Shown here piece by piece: positions 14,048 through 19,908 of a stretch of 21,051 nucleotides of DNA. A program made the translations under genes and the position numbers. Every line of letters starts with the position of its first letter. The stretch's first letter is position 1. Source of the DNA: an uncultured Collinsella sp. GTDB taxonomy: Bacteria; Actinomycetota; Coriobacteriia; Coriobacteriales; Coriobacteriaceae. The DNA lies in contig URKV01000016.1 of the NCBI GenBank assembly GCA_900548565.1, positions 1 through 21,051 on the forward strand. The letters run 5' to 3'. The notes under the pieces are model-generated. The model saw nothing but the letters and a program-made list of their open reading frames with translations, was not told the origin of the DNA and ran no database searches.

Positions 14048-16078
14048 CTACAGCTTGTTGGCCGCGTGATACGCCGTGCGAATGGCGCTCGCAATGTCGG
14101 CGGTGCGCTCACCCGAGCAGTCGCCCACGCAGGTCACGGGCACCGTCACGCCATCCAGGTCAAACGCGTTGGCCTTGGAGCCCACGGCCATCACCACGTA
14201 ATCGCAGGCGATCTTCACCGGCTCCTCGGCGCCGTCCTCGGTGGTGCGAACAGCCTCCACGCCCTCGTCGGTAATGGCGGTCAGGCGGGTCTTCACGTGC
14301 TGCTCCACGTTGTGCTCTGCAAAGTCGCTCATAATCAGCGGCAGAATGGTCTCGGACTCGCCCGCGGCAATCTTGTCGAGCATCTCCACGATCGCCACCT
14401 CGCAGCCGTGCTGCAGCAGGTACTCGGCAGTCTCGGTGCCCACCAGACCGCCGCCAATGACGGCGACGCGCCCGCTGAGCTCCACCTTGCCGGCCAGCAC
14501 GTCCCAGCTCGAGACGACCTTGTCCGAGTCGGCGCCCGGAACGTGGATGACCACGTCGTGTGCGCCTACGGCCACAATCGCAGCGTCGGCGGCGTTGAGG
14601 TCCTCAGCGGTAGCGGCATGGTTGAGCTCAACCTTCACTCCCAGGCCGGGCAGAATCTTCTCGTAGTACTCAACCGAGCGCATGATCTCGTCCTTACGCG
14701 GAGGTGCAGCCGCCAGCACAATCTGGCCGCCCAGATGGTCGCTCGCCTCGTAAACGGTCACATCGTAGCCGCGCTTGGCCGCCACGCGCGCGGCCTCCAA
14801 GCCGGCAATACCGCCGCCCACCACGGCGATCTTCTTGTCGCCCCCGCCCGGCTTGATGGCGATGGTCGCCTCGTCGCCGTTCTCGGCATTGAGCACGCAC
14901 GAGATGTACTTGCGGTTTTGAATCGCGTCGACGCAACCCTTGTTGCAGTTGAGGCACTCGCGGATGGGCTCACCCGTGGCGGCCTTCAGCGCAATGTCGG
15001 GGTCGCACATGAGCGAACGGCCGTACGCGATGATGTCGGCCGCGCCGTCTTCCAGAATCTTCTCGCCGGCCTCGACCGAGACAACGCGGCCGACGGTCGC
15101 CACCGGCACGGAGACCAAGGCCTTGACGCGCTCGGCCACGGGCAGCGTCCAGTTGTAGGGCATGGCGCCCATGGGCGGAATGGTGTCTCCCATGTTGCCG
15201 GTGTGGTTGGCCTGCGCGACCTGGATCATGTCGATGCCCGCGCCCTCGAGCAGCTTGGCGAACTCACAGGCCTCGTCGGGCTGCAGGCCGCCCTTGCCGC
15301 GCGGCGTGCCGTCGGGGTTCTCCATGATCACGGGGAGTTTGTACTCCACCATCAGCTGCGGCGCGGCTTCCTTAATGGCAGCGACGACCTCCAGCGCGTA
15401 GCGAACGCGATTCTCGAACGAACCACCGTACTCATCGGTGCGCTGGTTGAGGATGGCCGAGCACAGCGAACCCACCAGGCGGTCGCCGTGGACCTCGATG
15501 GCGTCGATCCCGGCCTGCTGCGCGCGGGCGGCCGAGGCAGCGATGGCCTCCTTGATCTGGGTGAGCTGCTCTACGCTCGCCTCGTTCACAAAGTGCTGCA
15601 TATCGTGGTGCAGCTTGGCGTAGGCCTGGTTGCGAATCTCGTTGGACTCGGCCATCTTGGCGGCAAAGGTCTCCTCGTCACCGGCGGCCTTGGCCTCCTG
15701 CGCGGCCTTGGCGGCAGCCATGGATCCCATGACCATGCGGCCGACACCGGGCACGTCGTACTCGGGGTGGAACAACTGCAGCGCGACCTTGGCGCCGTGC
15801 TTGTGGACGGCGTCGGCCAGGGCCTTAAACGTGGGGATCTGGGCGTCGGTCGCCAGCTTGGGCGTGGGGCTTGCGGTCATGACGGGAGCAACGTCGCCGA
15901 TGACGATGTAGCTCACGCCGCCACGGGCCAAGCGCTCGTAAAAAGCCAGGCTGCGCTCGCCGATGGAACCGTCACGCTCCTCGTAGCCGGTGGTCAGCGG
16001 CGGAAACATAATGCGGTTCTTGAGCTCAAGGGGGCCAACCGTAATGGGCTGGAGCAGCTTGGATGCAGGTGTGGTCAT
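14048..16078 (-). CDS. Old-yellow-enzyme/2,4-dienoyl-CoA reductase-like flavoprotein
   Basis: A modular FMN/[4Fe-4S]/FAD oxidoreductase of about 676 residues, close to the usual length. The order is an N-terminal OYE-type TIM barrel (about 10-365), a cluster motif C-x2-C-x3-C-x11-C (about 377-396), an FAD-binding GGGIAG (about 423-428) and a second Rossmann motif GGGLVG (about 544-549) ending in IVE, whose acidic residue suggests NADH. Relatives reduce enoyl bonds of enoyl-CoA thioesters, bile-acid intermediates or xenobiotics; the substrate here cannot be assigned. The usual AHGYL segment before NxRxDxYGG is replaced by HGDRLVGSLCSA, and the LQLxHxGR region carries a charged insertion (about 118-160), so this is a divergent subgroup. 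Start choice: AGAGG lies only 1 base before the ATG at 16084 but 7 before the ATG at 16078, so the latter is preferred. The gene is monocistronic with its own terminator. Confidence 0.9.
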   Translation of the reverse strand: MTTPASKLLQPITVGPLELKNRIMFPPLTTGYEERDGSIGERSLAFYERLARGGVSYIVIGDVAPVMTASPTPKLATDAQIPTFKALADAVHKHGAKVALQLFHPEYDVPGVGRMVMGSMAAAKAAQEAKAAGDEETFAAKMAESNEIRNQAYAKLHHDMQHFVNEASVEQLTQIKEAIAASAARAQQAGIDAIEVHGDRLVGSLCSAILNQRTDEYGGSFENRVRYALEVVAAIKEAAPQLMVEYKLPVIMENPDGTPRGKGGLQPDEACEFAKLLEGAGIDMIQVAQANHTGNMGDTIPPMGAMPYNWTLPVAERVKALVSVPVATVGRVVSVEAGEKILEDGAADIIAYGRSLMCDPDIALKAATGEPIRECLNCNKGCVDAIQNRKYISCVLNAENGDEATIAIKPGGGDKKIAVVGGGIAGLEAARVAAKRGYDVTVYEASDHLGGQIVLAAAPPRKDEIMRSVEYYEKILPGLGVKVELNHAATAEDLNAADAAIVAVGAHDVVIHVPGADSDKVVSSWDVLAGKVELSGRVAVIGGGLVGTETAEYLLQHGCEVAIVEMLDKIAAGESETILPLIMSDFAEHNVEQHVKTRLTAITDEGVEAVRTTEDGAEEPVKIACDYVVMAVGSKANAFDLDGVTVPVTCVGDCSGERTADIASAIRTAYHAANKL

Positions 16079-16130
16079 GGACATTCCTCTCTTGTAGGCG
16101 CGGCGGCGATGATGCCGCGTAGTTGTCTAG

Positions 16131-16160
16131 AGGATATGGCATGGGAGCACGGCGGCACAA
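16131..16160 (-). promoter_or_regulatory. Weak candidate promoter of the flavin oxidoreductase
   Basis: On the minus strand, TTGTGC (plus 16155-16160) and TATCCT (plus 16131-16136) are 18 bases apart, about 50 bases before the start codon. The consensus matches are 3/6 and 4/6. Confidence 0.28.
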
Positions 16161-16220
16161 CGGAAATCGGCGAATATCAGGTGGCGGCAGGTGGATGGGG
16201 CAGAGCGGCCCGTCGGTTCG

Positions 16221-16517
16221 TCTCAATCTGTAACAGTTACTCGGCAAAACCGGGTCTTACTGTTACAGATCGAGATATTCCCCTCGACCCAACCTCAACA
16301 ATCTCAATCTGTAACAGCTAGACCCACTTTTGACCCCTACCTGTTACAGATCGAGACAAACCAAACCCGCCTGCTAGAAAATCTCAATCTATAACAACAA
16401 CTCGGCAAAATCCGTCCCTCGTGTTACAGATTTAGACAAACGAAGACCGTCCTGCCGAAACATCTCGATCTGTAACACTTAGCCGCCCAAATCGGGTCTA
16501 GATGTTACAGATCGAGA
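16221..16517. repeat. Four tandem inverted-repeat units, about 81-bp period (family B)
   Basis: Each unit has a left arm resembling tctcaatctgtaaca and a right arm resembling tgttacagatcgaga, separated by 24-26 bases. The units are 16221-16275, 16302-16356, 16382-16436 and 16463-16517. Their starts are 80-82 bases apart, with about 25 bases between units. Units 1, 2 and 4 differ in the arms only by the A/G at the fifth base; unit 3 has a diverged left arm (tctcaatctataaca) and right arm (tgttacagatttaga). The loops share fragments (ctcggcaaaa; cgggtct; tagaccc) but are otherwise variable. Every unit can form a hairpin. The array lies between the oxidoreductase and tRNA-fMet and contains no gene. 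It is a REP/BIME-like array, not a CRISPR. Confidence 0.88.
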
Positions 16518-16566
16518 TTTTGTTTGAGAGGCCAAGAATTGGACCGAAAACACAGTCCCGGGATAA

Positions 16567-16597
16567 CAAAAAAGCTCGCCGGCTAGGCCGACGAGCT
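16567..16597 (-). terminator. Intrinsic terminator of tRNA-fMet
   Basis: Bases 16573-16583 pair with 16587-16597 (11 bp, one G-U wobble, 3-base loop). On the minus strand the hairpin is followed by a T run (TTTTTTGTTATC). It begins 9 bases past the tRNA CCA end. Confidence 0.9.
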
Positions 16598-16606
16598 GCA
16601 AGTTCT

Positions 16607-16683
16607 TGGTCGCGGGGGCAGGATTTGAACCTACGACCTCCGGGTTATGAGCCCGGCGAGCTACCAGACTGCTCCACCCCGCA
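16607..16683 (-). tRNA. Initiator tRNA-fMet (anticodon CAU)
   Basis: This 77-base cloverleaf on the minus strand starts translation. It has anticodon CAT in the loop CTCATAA, and the anticodon stem carries the three G-C pairs (GGG...CCC) that mark bacterial initiators. The D arm reads GGAGCAGTCTGGTAGCTC and the T loop TTCAAAT; CCA is encoded. Pairs 2-71 to 7-66 are Watson-Crick. Position 1 is U and position 72 is G, so the end pair is not Watson-Crick, as expected for an initiator (C1-A72 in E. coli). It has its own promoter and terminator. Confidence 0.96.
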
Positions 16684-16714
16684 ATGTCTGGGCGCCTCAT
16701 GTGCGCAAGAAAGA

Positions 16715-16743
16715 ATATTACGCTGGAGTTCGGTAAACGGCAA
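16715..16743 (-). promoter_or_regulatory. Promoter of tRNA-fMet
   Basis: On the minus strand, TTGCCG (plus 16738-16743) and TAATAT (plus 16715-16720) are separated by exactly 17 bases, each matching 4/6 of the consensus. Transcription would start about 24 bases before the mature tRNA. Confidence 0.5.
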
Positions 16744-16820
16744 GGAAAATCTCGTAGAGCATAATTCCTTCATATTTAAACCCCTCAGCCCCTATCACCG
16801 TAAACGAATCGCAGCCGAGC

Positions 16821-16843
16821 GCCGTCGACGGCACGTATACAAT
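16821..16843 (+). promoter_or_regulatory. Candidate coaX promoter with palindromic site
   Basis: TACAAT (16838-16843; 5/6 match) lies 36 bases before the coaX ATG. No good -35 is seen. Just upstream, where the promoter spacer would be, is the perfect 12-base palindrome gccgtcgacggc (16821-16832), a possible binding site or small hairpin. Confidence 0.4.
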
Positions 16844-16879
16844 GGTGCGCGTCCTTTTATGCCAACACCGGGAGTAGAC

Positions 16880-17653
16880 ATGCTGCTCGCTATCGATATG
16901 GGAAACACGCAGACGGCCATGGGGCTGTTTGACGGAGACGAGCTGGTGCAGTCGTGGCGTATGCCCACCGACCGCTCCTATACCGCCGACGAGATCCACG
17001 TGCGCCTGATGGGCTTCTTTAAGATGTATGACCTCTCGATCGGCGCGGTCGACGCGATCGCCTTTGCCGGCGTGGTGCCGCAGCTCTCGCGCGAGTGGCA
17101 CGCCGTGGCCGACCGCATTGCCGCGGACGCCATCGTCATCGGGCCGCAGACGGTCGCCGTGACCAAGCTGCGGGCGGCGCGCCCCCAGGCCGTTGGTGCC
17201 GACCGCATCGCCAACGCCGTCGCTGCCGAGACCTTCTACGACGCGCCGGCGATCGTGGTGGACTTTGGCACCGCAACCAATATCGACGTCATTGATGAGG
17301 ACGGCTATTACATTGGCGGAGCGATTGCGCCGGGCATCCGTATCTCCATGGACGCGCTTGCTGCCCGTGCCGCCAAGCTCGCCAGCGTGCCGCTCGAGGC
17401 GCCCGAGCACGCCATCGGCCGTGACACCGAGGAATGCATCAAGGTCGGCGCCGTAACGGGCGCCGCCGCCATGGCCGAGGGCCTGGTCGCGCGCATGAAG
17501 CGCGAGCTGGGCCGCGAGGATGCCACCGTTATCGCCACGGGCGGTCTCGCCGGCATCGTCGCCGATTCGACCGATGCCTTCGACGTGGTCGACGGACAGC
17601 TCACCATCAAGGGTATCTGCGAAATCTACCGCCGCATGCAGAAGCTGGGATAG
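16880..17653 (+). CDS. coaX: Type III pantothenate kinase
   Basis: Catalyses the first step of coenzyme A synthesis, ATP-dependent phosphorylation of pantothenate. The protein has 257 residues, normal for CoaX. Diagnostic motifs of this ASKHA-fold family are present: the phosphate loop D6-x-G-N-T10, GADR (106-109) with catalytic D108, DFGTATN (128-134) and GGAIAPG (146-152). Type III enzymes are usually insensitive to CoA feedback and need a monovalent cation. The ATG at 16880 is chosen because GGGAG lies 5 bases upstream; the same frame stays open further upstream, but there it runs antisense through the tRNA gene and is not coding. The gene stands alone and converges with the AAA ATPase gene; the palindrome at 17709-17751 lies between their ends. 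Confidence 0.96.
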   Translation: MLLAIDMGNTQTAMGLFDGDELVQSWRMPTDRSYTADEIHVRLMGFFKMYDLSIGAVDAIAFAGVVPQLSREWHAVADRIAADAIVIGPQTVAVTKLRAARPQAVGADRIANAVAAETFYDAPAIVVDFGTATNIDVIDEDGYYIGGAIAPGIRISMDALAARAAKLASVPLEAPEHAIGRDTEECIKVGAVTGAAAMAEGLVARMKRELGREDATVIATGGLAGIVADSTDAFDVVDGQLTIKGICEIYRRMQKLG

Positions 17654-17708
17654 AGCAGGGGCTTAAGTCGAGCACGGGCGCGAGCGGCGAACTAAGCAAT
17701 GCATTGGT

Positions 17709-17751
17709 CCTATTCCTCAAAATCGGAAATTTTTCAGTTTTGAGGAATAGG
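17709..17751. repeat. AT-rich palindrome, copy 1 (family C), between convergent genes
   Basis: The arms cctattcctcaaaa (17709-17722) and ttttgaggaatagg (17738-17751) are perfectly complementary over 14 bases. The centre is imperfect compared with the copies at 18982 and 19068. It lies 8 bases past the AAA ATPase stop and about 55 bases past the coaX stop, so it could serve as a bidirectional terminator as well as one end of a mobile or recognition unit. Confidence 0.85.
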
Positions 17752-17758
17752 CTTTCCG

Positions 17759-18955
17759 CTACGCCTCGCCGCACAACCACCTCGCCAGGTCCACGATCTG
17801 CACTCCGTCGCGATCCGTGGCCTCGTGATGCGTGCGGGCGAGAATCATCTTGGGATACGCATCGCCAATGCTCAGCAGTGGCGAAATCTCGCGTTCAAAT
17901 GTCTTATCCGAGCTGATGTCGTCGCTCACCTGAATGTAGAGTTTCTCGCTCCGCTTGATTGCTACAAAGTCTATTTCCTTTTTATAGAGCACGCCGACGT
18001 ATACCTCGTATCCGCGACGCAGCAGCTCGATTGCCACCATGTTCTCGTATACGCGTCCCCAATCCATATCACGTGTACCAAGAAGCGCATATTTAAACGC
18101 ATGGTCCGCCAGATAGTACTTCTCGCCGCTCTTAAGGTATTTTTTGCCGCGAATGTCGTACCGACGAACTTTATAGAAGGCAAACGCATCGCACAGGTAC
18201 CCCATGTACGTGCCGACCGTCTTGTTCGTAATCTTTAGCCCATCCGCATTTAATGCATCAGTAATGTTGCGTGCCGACGTAATGTTGGAAACGTTGTCCA
18301 TCATGTAATCGGCAATGCGCAGCAGCGCCGATTCGTTTCTCACGTTATGCCGCTGCACGATATCTCTCACAATGAGCGTCTTGAAGACGTTGGAGAGATA
18401 TTGATAGCGCTGCTCCTGCTGTGGATAAGGGTAAGAGCCGGACATACCGCCGGTTCTCGTGTACTCATCGAAGTCGCGGTCGACCTCGCCCTCGTCGCCA
18501 TAGAGACGATACTCCTCAAACGAGAATGGGAAAACCTCGATCTCGAACGTACGCCCCGTAAAGAGCGTCGACAGATCGCTCGACAGCAAAAAGGCATTCG
18601 ATCCGGTAATGAATATGTCGTACTGCTCGGATGCGTGAAGGCTATTGATCGCACGCTCAAAACCGTCGCACATCTGAACTTCATCGATAAGCAGAAAGTT
18701 TTGTTTGCCGGATACTCGATGCTCTTTTACATAGGCGAGCAGCGCGTGATACTCGAGCAGGTTCTCGAACTCATCGAGGTTGTAGTTGATATGGATGACA
18801 TTCGAATTGGACAGATTTGCCTCCACGTAATCGCGGAGGGCCTCGAGCAATTTTGATTTACCGCTGCGGCGAATGCCCGTGATGACCTTGATGTCCGGCA
18901 CGCCAATAAGGCTCGTCAACGTGTCCATATATGACGTTCTATTGATGAGTTTCAT
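17759..18955 (-). CDS. AAA-family ATPase with DUF4143-like C-terminal domain
   Basis: A 398-residue ATPase. Walker A is GIRRSGKS (27-34), Walker B FLLIDE (87-92), a sensor-like TGSN is at 117-120 and a candidate arginine finger GR at 134-135. The C-terminal part (about 200-398) fits the DUF4143-type domain common in this accessory ATPase family. A PD-(D/E)xK-like stretch, EIDFVAIKRSEKLYIQVSDD (327-346), appears degenerate: IQVS replaces the expected ExK. The biological role of the family is poorly known. Base composition is clearly lower in GC than the neighbouring coaX and folate genes, suggesting separate acquisition. AGGAGG lies 5 bases before the ATG. The gene is bracketed by three copies of a 41-bp palindrome (17709, 18982, 19068), the nearest only 27 bases upstream of the start. 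Confidence 0.88.
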   Translation of the reverse strand: MKLINRTSYMDTLTSLIGVPDIKVITGIRRSGKSKLLEALRDYVEANLSNSNVIHINYNLDEFENLLEYHALLAYVKEHRVSGKQNFLLIDEVQMCDGFERAINSLHASEQYDIFITGSNAFLLSSDLSTLFTGRTFEIEVFPFSFEEYRLYGDEGEVDRDFDEYTRTGGMSGSYPYPQQEQRYQYLSNVFKTLIVRDIVQRHNVRNESALLRIADYMMDNVSNITSARNITDALNADGLKITNKTVGTYMGYLCDAFAFYKVRRYDIRGKKYLKSGEKYYLADHAFKYALLGTRDMDWGRVYENMVAIELLRRGYEVYVGVLYKKEIDFVAIKRSEKLYIQVSDDISSDKTFEREISPLLSIGDAYPKMILARTHHEATDRDGVQIVDLARWLCGEA

Positions 18956-18981
18956 CGGGGCCTCCTCGCGGTCTTTTATCG

Positions 18982-19022
18982 CTATTCCTCAAAACTGAAA
19001 AATTTTCAGTTTTGAGGAATAG
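18982..19022. repeat. Perfect 41-bp palindrome, copy 2 (family C)
   Basis: The 20-base arm ctattcctcaaaactgaaaa is followed by one central base and its exact complement. It ends 26 bases before the AAA ATPase start codon, so it lies in or next to the leader of that gene and could act as an operator or an RNA hairpin. Confidence 0.92.
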
Positions 19023-19067
19023 GCTCTATAGCGAATATACCTCGCGAAAGACCGAGCTGCCTTAATT
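19023..19067 (-). promoter_or_regulatory. Probable promoter segment between two palindromes
   Basis: These 45 bases separate palindrome copies 2 and 3. On the minus strand they contain TATATT (plus 19035-19040) and TATAGA (plus 19027-19032), both -10-like. No convincing -35 is seen. They are offered as the likely start region of the AAA ATPase mRNA, on position alone. Confidence 0.25.
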
Positions 19068-19108
19068 CTATTCCTCAAAAACGAAAATTTTTCAGTTTTG
19101 AGGAATAG
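19068..19108. repeat. 41-bp palindrome, copy 3 (family C)
   Basis: The same length and arms as copy 2, with two mismatched positions near the middle of the arm (aaaaacg against the expected aaaactg). Copies 2 and 3 start 86 bases apart. Confidence 0.9.
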
Positions 19109-19136
19109 GGCGCTGGCAACCCATTCCCCAGACAAG

Positions 19137-19171
19137 CGAAGCCCTCCCCGGTACAGCCGAGGAGGGCTTCG
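19137..19171 (-). terminator. Hairpin after the biotin-ligase-like gene
   Basis: An 11-bp perfect stem (19137-19147 with 19161-19171) has a 13-base loop that can pair further (cgg with ccg). It starts 35 bases past the stop. The following T tract is poor on both strands (CTTGTCT on the minus strand), so it may be a weak or Rho-assisted terminator. Confidence 0.6.
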
Positions 19172-19206
19172 TTGTCATCGTTGTCTTTGAGCGCTGGCGC
19201 CACGCG

Positions 19207-19908
19207 CTACAGCCCGCGAATTCGTACGGCCTCGGGCGGAAACTCCTGCTCGCCGGCATCGGTCTTAATGGTCGCGCGGCCCCAGATGTCCAGGCCTGCA
19301 AACACACCGACCGCAAGCGGCAGGCCGTTGGGCGACACCGCCGCAACTTGGCGGCCCAGCAGCGGCACCATGTCGAAGTACTCGCCCAGCACGGGAGCCA
19401 GCGGCCCTGCGGCGCCTTGCGGCGTGTTGGCAACAACCGCCCAGGCGTCCACGCGGGCCAGCACGGCGGCGGCCAGCGCCTCGACCAGCGCTTCGTCAGC
19501 CACGTCCACACCAAGCTCGCTCAGCGCCGAGCGCTCAATATCCACCGTCACGGCACCGAACATGCCCGCAGCACCGGCACCGCCGTTCACGGTAACACGC
19601 GCGAGCGACGTCTCAAACGCAGGCGCACCGCACACGATATCGCTCGGCCACTGGATACCCACCTTACCGGCAAGGCCCAACCCCGGCGTCGAAGCCGTGC
19701 CCACAAGCGCATCCATCATGCCCATCGCCGCCACAAACGGCAGGCCATGGAAGGCATGCATGTTCACATCCGGACGCACGACCAGCGAAAACGTCAGCGA
19801 AGCATCGCCCGCGCTCCACGCGCACCAGCCCGCGGATACGCCCTCGCGGCCCGCGTCACGCGCCGCGTCGAGCTCGGTGCCGGCGGCAACAGCATTCATC
19901 TCGATCAT
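19207..19908 (-). CDS. Degenerate biotin-protein-ligase-like protein
   Basis: A protein of 233 residues that aligns by eye with the BirA/BPL fold. LTFSLVVRPD (about 38-47) corresponds to the FSLLLRP strand, IQWPSDI (about 84-90) to KWPND, and the C-terminal 50 residues (LLGRQVAAVSPNG ... GRATIKTDAGEQEF) to the small SH3-like domain. The catalytic parts are missing: GRGRxGR is replaced by AGREGVSAG, the Lys of KWPND is Gln, and the Lys/GIL-x-E segment is absent. A working biotin ligase is therefore unlikely; a binding or regulatory role, or loss of function, is possible. No DNA-binding domain is present. The ATG directly follows the TAG of the folate gene, so the two are probably translated together. 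The family assignment is by motif pattern only. Confidence 0.65.
   Translation of the reverse strand: MIEMNAVAAGTELDAARDAGREGVSAGWCAWSAGDASLTFSLVVRPDVNMHAFHGLPFVAAMGMMDALVGTASTPGLGLAGKVGIQWPSDIVCGAPAFETSLARVTVNGGAGAAGMFGAVTVDIERSALSELGVDVADEALVEALAAAVLARVDAWAVVANTPQGAAGPLAPVLGEYFDMVPLLGRQVAAVSPNGLPLAVGVFAGLDIWGRATIKTDAGEQEFPPEAVRIRGL

Noticed and set aside
14066..16321. 751-codon open frame on the plus strand opposite the flavin oxidoreductase
   Set aside because: Antisense shadow with no domain; it also runs into the repeat array.
16221..16517. CRISPR array
   Set aside because: The 15-base arms alternate in orientation and form hairpins; there are no direct repeats of 25-40 bases with unique spacers and no cas genes.
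16502..16879. N-terminal extension of coaX (126 codons)
   Set aside because: It is antisense to tRNA-fMet, and the ATG at 16880 has a good ribosome binding site and gives the normal family length.
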